A stretch of 64,000 bases of DNA, taken from an uncultured Bacteroidia bacterium (GTDB lineage: Bacteria > Bacteroidota > Bacteroidia > Bacteroidales > F082). This document shows positions 1-9,538 of this stretch, one piece after another. A model generated the notes under the pieces. That model was not told the origin of the DNA and did no database searches. It saw nothing but the letters and a program-made list of their open reading frames with translations. Positions within the stretch are counted from its first letter, which is position 1, and the number at the start of each line of letters is the position of its first letter. The stretch spans positions 1 to 64,000 of the forward strand of contig CACYHX010000004.1 of NCBI GenBank assembly GCA_902774365.1. Reading direction: 5' to 3'. A program made the position numbers and the translations under genes.

Positions 1-1876
1 CTGCGACCCGTGTGACTTCCACCAACTACACCGTGGTCAACGTCAACCTGGGCAGCTATTCCGGCATGGGCTATGTAGCCATCCGCCACACCGCCAACGC
101 CGACCAAGCCTCGTTGCTGGTCGATGACATCACCATCGTGGAAGGCGAAGACCCCGGCACCGACAGCGGTACCTTCAACTACGGCCAGACCTGCACTGTG
201 ACCGCCACGCCTAACAGCGGCTACCAATTCGTGAACTGGACCGAGAACGGCACCGCCGTCTCGTCGAGCCCCGCCTACTCCTTCACCGTGACCAGCAACC
301 GCGACCTTGTGGCCCACTTCACGAACCAGACACAGAGCTACACCGTCGCCGTGTCGGCCAACCCGACCAACGGCGGCACCGTCACCGGAGGCGGCACTTT
401 CAGTCAAGGCCAGTCCTGCACCGTCGTGGCTGCGCCTAACGCCAACTACACCTTCAACAACTGGACTGAGAACGGCACTGTGGTCTCCACTAACACCAGC
501 TATACCTTCACCGTGAACGGCAACCGCACTTTGGTCGCCAACTTCACCTACACTCCCCCGACCTACACCGTCGCCGTGTCGGCCAACCCGACTAACGGAG
601 GCACCGTCACGGGTGGCGCACGGCGGCCACGGGCTTCGCCTTCGCCAACTGGACCGAGAACGGCACCGTGGTCTCCACTAACGCACAATACACCTTCAAC
701 GTGAACGGCAACCGTACTTTGGTCGCCAACTTCACCGCCAACACCTATACTATTAATGTGTCGGCCAACCCGACCGCTGGCGGCACCGTCAGTGGTGGCG
801 GCACCTTCACCTATGGGCAAAGCTGCACTGTAAACGCCACTGCCGCCACAGGTTATACCTTCACCAACTGGACCGAGAACGGCAACGTGGTCTCCACCAA
901 CGCCCAATACACCTTTACCGTGAACGCCAACCGCACTCTTGTGGCTCACTTCACCGCCAACACTTACACCATCACCGTGTCGGCCAACCCGGCCGCGGGC
1001 GGCACCGTCACCGGCGGCGGCACCTTCACCTATGGCCAGTCATGCACCGTGGTGGCCACTCCCAACGCCAACTACACTTTCAACAACTGGACCCAGAACG
1101 GCAACGTGGTCTCCACCAATGCCAGCTACACCTTCACCGTGAACGCCAACCGCACCCTCGTAGCCAACTTCACCTATGTAGCACCTCCTACCAACTACAC
1201 CGTCACCGTGTCGGCTAACCCGACCGAGGGCGGCACCGTCACTGGCGGCGGCACCTACCAAGAAGGCCAGACCTGCACGGTGGAAGCCACGACAAACGTC
1301 GGCTACAACTTCATCAACTGGACTGAAAACGGCGTTGAAGTCTCCGCTAGCGCCAGCTACACCTTCACCGTTACTGCCAACCGCACTTTGGTAGCCAACT
1401 ACGAGGTTCAAACTGTGAAGATCAATGTCACGGTCGACCCGATGGGAGGTGGCCTCGTCACTGGCAATGGCACTTACAACTACGGCGAACAGGTCACGCT
1501 GAGCATCACTCCTGCAGAGTTCTTCACCTTCATCAACTGGACCGAAAACGGCGTTGTCGTTTCGGAGGAGCCGACATTCACCTTCCAAGCCACTGAAAAC
1601 CACGACTTGGTGGTCCATCTCCTGAACACCCAAGGCATCGCCGAAAACGCCATCCAAGCCATGGTCTATCCTAACCCCACAAAGGGCGACATCATTGTTG
1701 AGTGCGAAGGTCTGAGCCATGTACGCATCGTGAATGCCTTTGGACAGACGGTTTACAACGCCGACCTCGAAGGCGACCAGACACGCATCGACCTCTCGCA
1801 GATGGCCAAGGGCATCTATATGATGCACCTCGAGGCCGCCGGAGGTCAGACCGTGAGGAAGATTGTGGTGGAATAA
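1..1876 (+). CDS. Surface protein with InlB-type repeats and T9SS sorting domain; 5'-truncated, frameshifted
   Basis: This is the 3' part of a large secreted repeat protein; the window starts inside it, with the first full codon at 3. The first ~50 residues look like the end of a choice-of-anchor or cleaved-adhesin domain (ending LLVDDITIVEG). Six to seven repeats of about 70 residues follow, each with GGTVTGGGTF, GQSCTV, NWTENG and NRTLVANF, as in the divergent InlB B-repeat family of Bacteroidota surface proteins. From about 1630 a C-terminal Por/T9SS type A sorting domain follows (VYPNPTKGDI...KGIYMMHL...VRKIVVE), so the product should be exported and surface-attached. The reading frame breaks at about 615-632: one repeat lacks about 37 net bases and translation continues in another frame. 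The first repeat (about 160-330) also lacks its N-terminal strand. These are either real deletions between repeats or assembly collapse. Confidence 0.8.
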
Positions 1877-1898
1877 GCCCGGTTTCCCCGCAAATACG

Positions 1899-1937
1899 CA
1901 AAGTGAGGTGACAAAATATTGCCACCTCACTTTTTTT
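1899..1937 (+). terminator. Rho-independent terminator of the repeat protein gene
   Basis: The arms AAAGTGAGGTG (1900-1910) and CACCTCACTTT (1923-1933) pair perfectly around a 12-base loop and run into a T tract. It lies 24 bases after the stop codon. Confidence 0.85.
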
Positions 1938-1940
1938 TGC

Positions 1941-1948
1941 TAATTTTG
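1941..1948 (+). promoter_or_regulatory. Promoter -7 box for the beta-CASP hydrolase
   Basis: TAATTTTG matches the Bacteroidota -7 consensus TAnnTTTG and lies 19 bases before the ATG at 1967, directly after the preceding terminator. No clear -33 element is visible because the T tract occupies that position. Confidence 0.6.
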
Positions 1949-1966
1949 GGGTCAAATTTTTGAATT

Positions 1967-3379
1967 ATGAAGATCAAATTCATCGGTGCGGCCCAGGAAG
2001 TGACGGGCAGCAAGCACCTCATCACCACTGACCATGGCAAGAAAATCCTGTTAGACTGCGGTATGTTCCAAGGCAAGGGCCTCGAAACCGACGCCGCCAA
2101 CCGCAACATCATGGTCGACCCCAAGGAAATCGACTATATCATCCTCACCCACGCCCATATCGACCACAGCGGCCTCATCCCCTACTTCTACAAGCTGGGC
2201 TTCCGTGGCGAAGTGGTCTGCACCCCGGCCACCAAGGACCTGTGCAGCATCATGCTCCCCGACACGGGCTTCATCCAGGAGAACGATATGGAGTGGTTCA
2301 ACAAGAAACGCCGTAAGCAGGGTCTGCCGGCCTTAGAGCCTATCTACACGGAGAAAGACGCACGTGCTTGCATGGACACCTTCGTCACCGTGAGCTACAA
2401 CCGTTACCTCTATCTCGACAATAATATAAAGGTGAAGTTCAACAACACGGGCCACCTGCTCGGCAGCGGCTGCGCCATCCTCGAAATCGACGAAGGCGGC
2501 AAGATGACCCGCATCGGCTACACCGGCGACATCGGCCGTGAGCACAACTACCTGCTGCGCTCGCCCGAGCCGTTCCCGCACTGCGACTACCTCATCACCG
2601 AAGCCACCTACGGCAACCGCCTCCACAGCGACCGCGCCAACGCCGAGCAGCAGCTGCTGGAAATCATCTACGGCACCTGCGTGGAGAAACGCGGCAAACT
2701 CATCATCCCGTCGTTTGCCGTCAGCCGCACGCAAGAAATCGTGTACCTGCTGAACAACTTCTACAACCTGGGCAAGCTGCCTGAGAAGATACCGGTATTC
2801 GTCGACAGTCCCTTGGCCGTCAACGCCACCGAGATCTTCCGCATGTACGTCGACCTCTTCAACGACGACGTGAAGGATGTCATCGAATACAACCCCGACC
2901 CCTTCGGCTTCAACAGCCTGACCTTCATCCGCGACGTCAACCAGTCGAAGGCGCTGAACGCCCGCAAGGAGCCTTGCATCATCATCTCGGCCTCGGGCAT
3001 GATGGAGGCTGGTCGCGTGAAGCACCACATCGCGAACAGCATCGAGAACCCCAACAACAGCATCCTCGCCATCGGCTACTGCGCCCCCACCACCTTAGGT
3101 GCCAAGCTGCTGGCCGACCCGAAGCCGCTGACCGTCTCCATCTTCGGCATGGAACATGCCGTCAACGCCGACATCTACGAAATCGACGCCTTCAGCGGAC
3201 ACGGCGACTACAAGGAGATGATTCATTATTTGAGTTGCCAAGACCCAAGCAAGGTGAAGAAGACCTTCATCGTGCACGGCGACCCCGAGGCGCAACAGTT
3301 CTACAAGCGCCAGCTGCGCAAGGAAGGATGGGACAACATCTTCATCCCTGAACAAGGCGAGGAGTTTGAACTGAAATAA
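1967..3379 (+). CDS. MBL-fold beta-CASP metallo-hydrolase
   Basis: A 470-residue metallo-beta-lactamase-fold protein. The metal-binding motif HAHIDHSG is at residues 62-69, downstream ligands are visible in NTGHLLGSG and TGDIG, and the C-terminal part has the beta-CASP/RMMBL features (SASGMMEAGRVKHH, DAFSGHGDY, and a late VHGD). This architecture is that of the CPSF73-like RNA-processing nucleases, and bacterial members are usually annotated as MBL-fold RNA-metabolising hydrolases. It is full length and starts at an ATG. It has its own promoter and is followed after 27 bases by hisS. The RNA substrate cannot be told from the sequence. Confidence 0.85.
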   Translation: MKIKFIGAAQEVTGSKHLITTDHGKKILLDCGMFQGKGLETDAANRNIMVDPKEIDYIILTHAHIDHSGLIPYFYKLGFRGEVVCTPATKDLCSIMLPDTGFIQENDMEWFNKKRRKQGLPALEPIYTEKDARACMDTFVTVSYNRYLYLDNNIKVKFNNTGHLLGSGCAILEIDEGGKMTRIGYTGDIGREHNYLLRSPEPFPHCDYLITEATYGNRLHSDRANAEQQLLEIIYGTCVEKRGKLIIPSFAVSRTQEIVYLLNNFYNLGKLPEKIPVFVDSPLAVNATEIFRMYVDLFNDDVKDVIEYNPDPFGFNSLTFIRDVNQSKALNARKEPCIIISASGMMEAGRVKHHIANSIENPNNSILAIGYCAPTTLGAKLLADPKPLTVSIFGMEHAVNADIYEIDAFSGHGDYKEMIHYLSCQDPSKVKKTFIVHGDPEAQQFYKRQLRKEGWDNIFIPEQGEEFELK

Positions 3380-3391
3380 TTCGTACTTTTG
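3364..3391 (+). promoter_or_regulatory. Promoter of hisS
   Basis: A TTTG at 3364-3367 and a -7 box TACTTTTG at 3384-3391 are 16 bases apart. They overlap the 3' end of the upstream gene. The box lies 15 bases before the ATG at 3407, which argues against the TTG at 3389 as start. Confidence 0.6.
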
Positions 3392-3406
3392 CAAAAATTT
3401 TCAAAG

Positions 3407-4768
3407 ATGGCACAAAAACCCAGCATTCCCAAAGGCACCCGCGACTTCCTGCCCGAAGTCATGGTGCGCCGCAATTATATCTTCGACACCATCAAAGGCG
3501 TGTTCAAACGCTTTGGTTTCCAACCTATTGAGACCCCTTCAATGGAAAATCTCAGCACCCTCTTGGGCAAATACGGCGACGAGGGCGACAAGCTGCTCTT
3601 CCGCGTGCTCAACAGCGGTGACTTCATGGGTGGCGTGGAGCAAAATGGCGAGCCGCTTGAATCCCTGAAACTGGCCAGCAAAATCACGGAAAAAGGTCTG
3701 CGTTACGACTTGACCGTGCCTTTTGCCCGTTTCGTCACCATGTACCGCGACCAAATCGCCTTCCCCTTCAAGCGCTACCAGATACAACCCGTTTGGCGCG
3801 CCGACCGTCCGCAGAAAGGGCGTTACCGTGAATTCTACCAATGCGATGTCGACATCATCGGCAGCGACTCCTTGCTGAATGAAGCCGAGCTGGTGCAAAT
3901 CGTGGACGAGGTCTTTGGTGCCTTGAAAATCAGAGTCACGCTGAAAATCAACAACCGCAAAGTGCTGGCGGGTATCGCTGAATACATCGGCAAATCAGAC
4001 GCTTTGGTCGATATCACCGTGGCCATCGACAAGCTCGACAAAATCGGCATTGACGCCGTCAACGCGGAACTCGCCGAAAAGGGGTTGGAACAAGCCGCCA
4101 TCGACAAGTTGCAGCCTATCCTCTTCATGAAAGGCAACACCCGCGAAAAGTTGGCGCAACTGAAGCCTTTGCTCGACAACGAAGTCGGCCAAAAAGGCAT
4201 CGAGGAGCTGGAGACCTTGTTCGACTACATCGACAATATGGAGTTGGGCATTGATACTGAACTCGACCTCACCTTGGCCCGTGGCTTGAATTACTATACC
4301 GGCGCCATCTTCGAGGTGAAAGCCAAGGACTTCCCGATGGGTAGCATCTCGGGCGGCGGTCGCTACGACAACCTCACGGGCATCTTCGGTCTGCCCAACG
4401 TCAGCGGCGTGGGCATCAGCTTCGGCGCCGACCGCATCTATGACGTGCTTGAAGGCCTCAACCTCTTCCCCGAAACCATGTCGGAGAGCACCAAGGTCAT
4501 CTTCCTCAACTTCGGCAAGAACGAAGAGAAATACTGTCTGAAGTATCTCAACCAGGTGCGCAAGCACGGCATCAACGCGGAAATATATCCCGATGCCGCC
4601 AAGATCCAGAAACAGATGAAATACGCCAACCAACGTGCCATCCCGATCGTCGTCATCGCTGGCGAGCAAGAGGTGGCCGAGCAGAAGTTCACCGTGAAGT
4701 TCATGAAGGAAGGCACACAAGAAACCGTAGACGCCAACAAATTGGTGGAAACATTATTAGCCCCGTAG
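3407..4768 (+). CDS. hisS: Histidyl-tRNA synthetase
   Basis: Charges tRNA-His with histidine in the cytoplasm. The 453-residue protein begins [13 protein letters not shown], as class II HisRS enzymes do. Motif 2 is in [14 protein letters not shown], the histidine-specific motifs appear as [15 protein letters not shown] and [14 protein letters not shown], and motif 3 as [12 protein letters not shown]. The C-terminal anticodon-binding domain is complete. The ATG at 3407 is preferred over an upstream in-frame TTG that lies inside the promoter. hutH follows after 71 bases. The stop codon lies inside a small GCCCCGTAGGGGC hairpin. Confidence 0.97.
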   Translation: MAQKPSIPKGTRDFLPEVMVRRNYIFDTIKGVFKRFGFQPIETPSMENLSTLLGKYGDEGDKLLFRVLNSGDFMGGVEQNGEPLESLKLASKITEKGLRYDLTVPFARFVTMYRDQIAFPFKRYQIQPVWRADRPQKGRYREFYQCDVDIIGSDSLLNEAELVQIVDEVFGALKIRVTLKINNRKVLAGIAEYIGKSDALVDITVAIDKLDKIGIDAVNAELAEKGLEQAAIDKLQPILFMKGNTREKLAQLKPLLDNEVGQKGIEELETLFDYIDNMELGIDTELDLTLARGLNYYTGAIFEVKAKDFPMGSISGGGRYDNLTGIFGLPNVSGVGISFGADRIYDVLEGLNLFPETMSESTKVIFLNFGKNEEKYCLKYLNQVRKHGINAEIYPDAAKIQKQMKYANQRAIPIVVIAGEQEVAEQKFTVKFMKEGTQETVDANKLVETLLAP

Positions 4769-4810
4769 GGGCGCAGGACCTTAAGCAGGCGACGAGAGTC
4801 CCTGCGTCAA
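4760..4810 (+). repeat. Hairpin pair at the hisS stop codon
   Basis: GCCCCGTAGGGGC (4760-4772) forms a tight hairpin that contains the hisS TAG. A second imperfect hairpin follows with arms GCAGGAC (4773-4779) and GTCCCTGC (4798-4805). No T tract follows, so this looks like a palindromic repeat or weak attenuator, not a standard terminator. Confidence 0.5.
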
Positions 4811-4839
4811 AAGAAGAAACACAACAAACACACAACAAT

Positions 4840-6351
4840 ATGAAAATCCATAAAATCTCATCGAAGGAACTGACCTTCAAACAGGTAAACGAAATACTCA
4901 CCAAAGGCTACAAGCTCGAGCTCAGCGCCGACGCCATCAAGCGCATCCAAAAATGCCGCGACTACCTCGACAAGAAGATGGAGAACCCCGAGAAGCCCAT
5001 CTATGGCGTGACCACCGGATTCGGCTCACTCTGCGACCATAGCATCTCGAAGGAAGACCTGAGCACCTTGCAGAAGAACCTCGTCATGTCGCACGCCTGC
5101 GGCACGGGCGAGATGGTGCCCGAAGAGATCATCCGTCTCATGCTCCTCTTGAAGGTGCAGAGCCTCAGCTACGGCAACAGCGGCGTGCAGGTGGTGACCG
5201 TGCAGCGCCTCATCGACTTCTTCAACAACGACGTGCTGCCTGTGGTCTATAACCAAGGCTCACTCGGTGCCTCCGGCGACCTTGCGCCGTTGGCCAACCT
5301 CATGCTGCCTCTGCTCGGTCTGGGCGAGGTGCATTTTGAAGGCAAGATTGTCCCTGCCGAGAAAGTCCTGAAGAAGTTCGGTTGGAAGCCCATCACCTTG
5401 CAGTCGAAAGAAGGTCTGGCCCTGCTCAATGGCACCCAGTTCATGAGCAGCTATGGCACCTACGTGCTGCTGAAGGCCTTCCGCCTCAGCTATCTCGCCG
5501 ACCTCATCGGCACGGTCTCCTTGGAAGCCTTCGACGGCCGCATCGAGCCTTTCTTCGACCAAGTGCATCAGATCCGTCACCACAACGGACAAATCGTCAC
5601 CGCCAAGCGTGTACGTGAGTTCACCAAGGGCAGCGAACTGATTGTCAGGGAGAAGAAACATGTACAAGACCCCTACTCCTTCCGTTGCATGCCGCAGGTG
5701 CATGGCGCCTCGAAGGATGCCATCGACTATGTGGCCTCTGTGTTCAGCGAAGAGATCAACGCCGTCACCGACAACCCGACCATCTTCCCTGACGAAGACC
5801 TCGTCATCAGCGCCGGCAACTTCCACGGTCAGCCACTCGCCATCACCTTGGACTTTCTGGCCATCGCCATGGCTGAGTTGGGCAATATCAGCGAGCGCCG
5901 TATCTACCAGCTCATCGGTGGCAAGCGTGGCCTGCCGTCGTTCCTCGTCGCCGAGCCTGGCCTCAACAGCGGCTTCATGATCCCGCAATATGCCGCCGCC
6001 AGCATCGTCAGCCAAAGCAAGCAACTCTGCACGCCCGCCTCGGTCGACAGCATCGAGTCGTCGCAGGGACAGGAAGACCATGTCAGCATGGGTGCCAACG
6101 CAGCAACGAAGGCTTTGCGCGTGGCCGAAAACCTGGAACGCGTGTTGGCCATCGAGCTGTTCAACGCCACACAGGCCTTGGAGTTCAGAAGACCCTTGAA
6201 GTCGTCACCTATCATCGAGAAGTTCGTCGCCGAATACCGCAAAAACGTGGAGTTTGTGCGCATCGACAAGGTGATGTACACCGAGATCGCCAAATCGGTT
6301 GATTTCGTGAAGAATTACCCGTTGGCATTTGATGAATTGGAAAACAAATAA
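4840..6351 (+). CDS. hutH: Histidine ammonia-lyase
   Basis: Removes ammonia from L-histidine to give urocanate, the first step of histidine degradation. The 503-residue protein carries the ASG tripeptide (144-146, in SLGASGDLAPL) that cyclises to the MIO prosthetic group. Tyr55 is in PIYGVTTGFG, and the SH pair at 84-85 (VMSHACGTG) includes the histidine typical of histidine over tyrosine/phenylalanine lyases. The C-terminal QEDHVSMG motif is intact. The next enzyme of the pathway, hutU, is about 53 kb away in this window; no hutI or formiminotransferase gene is present. A related aromatic amino-acid lyase cannot be fully excluded. Confidence 0.9.
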   Translation: MKIHKISSKELTFKQVNEILTKGYKLELSADAIKRIQKCRDYLDKKMENPEKPIYGVTTGFGSLCDHSISKEDLSTLQKNLVMSHACGTGEMVPEEIIRLMLLLKVQSLSYGNSGVQVVTVQRLIDFFNNDVLPVVYNQGSLGASGDLAPLANLMLPLLGLGEVHFEGKIVPAEKVLKKFGWKPITLQSKEGLALLNGTQFMSSYGTYVLLKAFRLSYLADLIGTVSLEAFDGRIEPFFDQVHQIRHHNGQIVTAKRVREFTKGSELIVREKKHVQDPYSFRCMPQVHGASKDAIDYVASVFSEEINAVTDNPTIFPDEDLVISAGNFHGQPLAITLDFLAIAMAELGNISERRIYQLIGGKRGLPSFLVAEPGLNSGFMIPQYAAASIVSQSKQLCTPASVDSIESSQGQEDHVSMGANAATKALRVAENLERVLAIELFNATQALEFRRPLKSSPIIEKFVAEYRKNVEFVRIDKVMYTEIAKSVDFVKNYPLAFDELENK

Positions 6352-6359
6352 ATAATGAC

Positions 6360-6425
6360 TGTAGGGCTGTCACATTGTGGCAACCGCTTGACCTCAAACG
6401 GCCGCCGTGATAGGACAGCCCTACA
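6360..6425. repeat. Inverted repeat between hutH and a membrane protein gene
   Basis: TGTAGGGCTGTC (6360-6371) is repeated inverted as GACAGCCCTACA (6414-6425), with 42 bases between. The middle is GC-rich and partly self-complementary (CGGCCGCCG). No T tract follows. It resembles a short dispersed palindromic element. Confidence 0.55.
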
Positions 6426-6435
6426 ACCCTGAAAT

Positions 6436-6936
6436 ATGGAGAACACCGAACAAAAGAAGCGCCCCACCTCGATAACCATCCTCTTGGTGTTGTCGTTCCT
6501 CAATGCCTGTTGGAACATTTTCAGTTCCATAGTGTCTTATTTCTTCATCCCCAAACTGTCGACCATGCTCGAGAACGGGCAGTTCGAAGAGATGATGGCG
6601 CCTTTTTCAGGGATAAATGAAGACATGGCCAAGATGATGAATGACGGTGCTGCGATGCTTTCCCAAATCAACCCCAACTATTACCTCATCTTGACGGTGT
6701 TGTTCATCGCTTCTTTGGTTGGTGTCGTCAAGATGTTCAAAGGCGACAAGCGAGGTCTCCACATCTATGCCATTGCCCAAATCTGCATGCTGATTAACGC
6801 CTCTGTATTCGTCTATCCCTTGCAGAAGCCGTCTCCCTTTGTTTCCGACCTGCTACTGACCGCCATCTTTATCCTGATTTACCGATTGTATTTCAAGCGG
6901 ATGGAGATGCTCGAGCAAACGCAAAACCCTGAATGA
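6436..6936 (+). CDS. Hypothetical multi-pass membrane protein
   Basis: A 166-residue protein of unrecognised family. Hydrophobic segments lie at about 13-37, 83-97, 108-122 and 133-149, and both ends are charged, so it is probably an inner-membrane protein with four helices. The stop codon overlaps the start of the next gene by four bases, so the two are probably translated together. No function can be assigned. Confidence 0.7.
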   Translation: MENTEQKKRPTSITILLVLSFLNACWNIFSSIVSYFFIPKLSTMLENGQFEEMMAPFSGINEDMAKMMNDGAAMLSQINPNYYLILTVLFIASLVGVVKMFKGDKRGLHIYAIAQICMLINASVFVYPLQKPSPFVSDLLLTAIFILIYRLYFKRMEMLEQTQNPE

Positions 6937-7493
6937 CCATGGAACAACCTGAGAGCAAGATATTCAACCTAAAGCCGAAACTCACTACGGCGATGAAGCT
7001 GGCGGCGAGCTTTGCCATCACCTACTACGGCCTGTTGCTCATCTATGAGGTGTTTACTTTGGTCTATAGCCGCTATTTCATCGATTCCTATTACTTTAAC
7101 GAAGGGGATACTGGAGAAGGCACGCGAGAACTATTGATACAAATCGCCCAGCTCGCCTTATCCATTATACTGGTTTTCAGCTTAATACAAATCTTCAGAA
7201 AGAAAGTCTATGGAAAAGCCCTATTTGTGGGTTTTTCCATTATCCTTATCGTTTTCCAGTTTTTCACCACGGGTTTAGTGCCTTTTGTAAAATATGCTTT
7301 AGAGGTGCTTTTGGTCTTGATTATCGCACCCATCCGTGTAAAAAAGAAAATCAAAATGAAAGACGGAAAACTCACCGTTGAAACGGTTGAGGAAGAGCCA
7401 TCAGACGACCAAGAAGAAACTGCCGTCGAAGAGACCAAGGAAAACTCACTTGAGGTCAGCGAAGCATCATCGCAGCCCGCCGAACAGCCTTAA
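6933..7493 (+). CDS. Hypothetical membrane protein with acidic tail
   Basis: A 186-residue protein with hydrophobic segments at about 22-40, 66-84 and 91-120, followed by a basic stretch (RVKKKIKMK) and a highly acidic C-terminus rich in Glu, Ser and Gln. It overlaps the preceding gene by four bases (ATGA). Its 3' end overlaps the convergent sufS gene by 38 bases. A second in-frame ATG at 6939 could also start it. The family is not recognised. Confidence 0.65.
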   Translation: MTMEQPESKIFNLKPKLTTAMKLAASFAITYYGLLLIYEVFTLVYSRYFIDSYYFNEGDTGEGTRELLIQIAQLALSIILVFSLIQIFRKKVYGKALFVGFSIILIVFQFFTTGLVPFVKYALEVLLVLIIAPIRVKKKIKMKDGKLTVETVEEEPSDDQEETAVEETKENSLEVSEASSQPAEQP

Positions 7494-8709
7494 CGAAAAC
7501 CTCCACCTCTTCCAAAGTATTATACAGCGCAAACGAAGCCCTCACTGTGCCAGGGATGCCAAAACGCGTCATCACCGGTTCGGCGCAATGATGCCCTGTT
7601 CGAACGGCAACACCCATTTTGTCGATGATAGTACCCAAGTCGTAGGGATGTACACCCTCAATAATAAAGGAAACCAAGCCGCTACGACGTTCGGCCTCTC
7701 CGATGAAACGGATACCTTCAATTCCCGATAGCTGTTGGATAGCTGATTGTAACAATTGAGTTTCGTGTTCTTCGACTGCATCCCTGTCAAGGCCTTGCAA
7801 GAATTGTATGGCCGTCTCCAAGCCCAAAGCGGCACCTACATTGGGTGTGCCCGCCTCAAACTTATAGGGCAGCACATTAAAGGTCGTCTTCTCAAAACTC
7901 ACCGTGTCGACCATCTCGCCTCCGAACTGATAAGGCGGCAACTTCTGCAGCCATTCCGTCTTGCCGTACAAGCCACCAATACCCATCGGAGCATACATCT
8001 TATGACCCGAGAAAACGAAGAAGTCGCAATCCAAGTCTTGCACATCGATGGGATGGTGAGCGATGGACTGCGCGCCATCCACGACCACAGGGATACCATA
8101 CTCATGCGCCATTTTAACCATTTCCTTCACAGGGTTGATGGTACCCAAGACGTTAGAGATGTGCGCAATCGACACCACCATTGGTCCTTCTTTCAGCAGC
8201 TTTTCATATTGCTCCAAATCCAAGGTGCCGCTATCGTCCATCGGCACGACAAGCAACTGTCCTTGATGGCGTTGCACCATTTGCTGCCACGGAACGAGGT
8301 TGGAGTGATGCTCCATAGCCGTGACTAACACTTTCAGCCGCGTAGCGTCATCGCGAGGAACGAAGCGTTCCAGAGAGACATCCTTCAACAAAAGGTGCTC
8401 GAAAGAAGTGGCGAGCAGGTTCAACGACTCGGTGGTGCCACGCGTGAAGATAATTTCCTTAGACTCCTTGGCATGAATGAAGTCAGCAACGGTCTGGCGG
8501 GCATGCTCGTAGGCCTCAGTCGCCTTCTGGCTTAAGTAATGCACCCCACGGTGGATGTTGCAGTTCTCGTGCAGGTAATAGTCTCGTTCACGCTCAATGA
8601 CACACAAGGGTTTCTGCGTGGTGGCGGCATTGTCAAGATACACCAAAGGCTTGCCATAGACCTGCTGGTCGAGGACGGGGAATTGGCTTCTTATTTCGTT
8701 GATATTCAT
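7456..8709 (-). CDS. sufS: Cysteine desulfurase SufS
   Basis: A PLP-dependent enzyme that takes sulfur from cysteine for Fe-S cluster assembly. The 417-residue protein starts with the class II desulfurase sequence YLDNAATTQKP. It has the PLP lysine in SGHKMYAPMGIGG and the persulfide-forming cysteine in RTGHHCAEP. It is the last gene of sufB-sufC-sufD-sufS and its ATG abuts the sufD stop codon (8709). The 3' end overlaps the convergent membrane protein gene by 38 bases. Confidence 0.95.
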   Translation of the reverse strand: MNINEIRSQFPVLDQQVYGKPLVYLDNAATTQKPLCVIERERDYYLHENCNIHRGVHYLSQKATEAYEHARQTVADFIHAKESKEIIFTRGTTESLNLLATSFEHLLLKDVSLERFVPRDDATRLKVLVTAMEHHSNLVPWQQMVQRHQGQLLVVPMDDSGTLDLEQYEKLLKEGPMVVSIAHISNVLGTINPVKEMVKMAHEYGIPVVVDGAQSIAHHPIDVQDLDCDFFVFSGHKMYAPMGIGGLYGKTEWLQKLPPYQFGGEMVDTVSFEKTTFNVLPYKFEAGTPNVGAALGLETAIQFLQGLDRDAVEEHETQLLQSAIQQLSGIEGIRFIGEAERRSGLVSFIIEGVHPYDLGTIIDKMGVAVRTGHHCAEPVMTRFGIPGTVRASFALYNTLEEVEVFVKAVRRAAMMLR

Positions 8710-9536
8710 TAGATCTTCGAATAATCGATGTCAAAATTATATTCCTTCGGATGACTACAACGGAGAACGCAGGTCTCGCAACTCGACAGCTCACCACGCA
8801 GACGACGCTTAATCATGTCGTCGATGTGTTCGTGAAGCATCTCGTTGCCGATATGGTTGCTCACCTCAGCGGCGAAGGCATACATCAACAGAATTCTTGC
8901 ATTGGATTTGCTGATGCCACGCTGGCGCATGTAGAACATGGCTTCCTGGTCGAGTTGACCCGTCGATGTGCCATGCGAACATTTCACGTCGTCGGCATAG
9001 ATTTCAAGGAACGGCTGGCTGTTGACTTTAGCCGTAGAAGTCAGAAGGATGTTGCTGTTGTTTTGGTGGGCGTCGGTCTTTTGAGCGTCTTTAGCCACAT
9101 ACACATGTCCGTTGAACACCGCCGAGGCCGAGTCGTCGATGACACCCTTGAACTTCTCATTGCTGGTGCAATGCGGCACGTTGTGGTTCACTTTCAGGTA
9201 GTTCTCCACATGCTGGGTCTTGTCGATGAGATAGAGGCCATGCACCTGGGTGTCGGCACCTTCGCCATCCAAATCAACACGATAGGTATTGCGAATATCA
9301 CCACCATTGAAGGTGATGACCACGATTTTCAGACGGCTATCGGCTAGCTGCCTCACCTTGAACTCACGGCGGATGGAGGCCTCGTTGTTCACGTTTTGCA
9401 GCACATACAACTCAAGACTGGAGTTCTCGTTGAGGATGATTTCGGAGACCAAAGGTTCCTGCGACAGATGTGCATCGTCATCATACTCAATGATTTCGCG
9501 GCTTTGGTTGGCGGCTAAGATAAGTTGGTTGTCCAT
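8709..9536 (-). CDS. sufD: SufD, short form
   Basis: Subunit of the SufBCD Fe-S scaffold complex. At 275 residues it keeps the SufBD beta-helix core and C-terminal helical part (VFNGHVYVAKDAQKTDAHQ, CSHGTSTGQLD, MFYMRQRGIS). It lacks the roughly 150-170-residue N-terminal region of typical SufD proteins. Only two bases separate it from sufC, so the missing part is not encoded upstream. The C-terminus carries CETCVLRC, possibly metal-binding. It sits in a complete suf operon and is probably functional. Confidence 0.88.
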   Translation of the reverse strand: MDNQLILAANQSREIIEYDDDAHLSQEPLVSEIILNENSSLELYVLQNVNNEASIRREFKVRQLADSRLKIVVITFNGGDIRNTYRVDLDGEGADTQVHGLYLIDKTQHVENYLKVNHNVPHCTSNEKFKGVIDDSASAVFNGHVYVAKDAQKTDAHQNNSNILLTSTAKVNSQPFLEIYADDVKCSHGTSTGQLDQEAMFYMRQRGISKSNARILLMYAFAAEVSNHIGNEMLHEHIDDMIKRRLRGELSSCETCVLRCSHPKEYNFDIDYSKI

Positions 9537-9538
9537 AA

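Noticed and set aside
1040-1930. Long open frames antisense to the repeat protein gene
   Set aside because: They are a by-product of the repetitive, GC-rich coding strand. The opposite strand shows the repeat motifs and the sorting domain.
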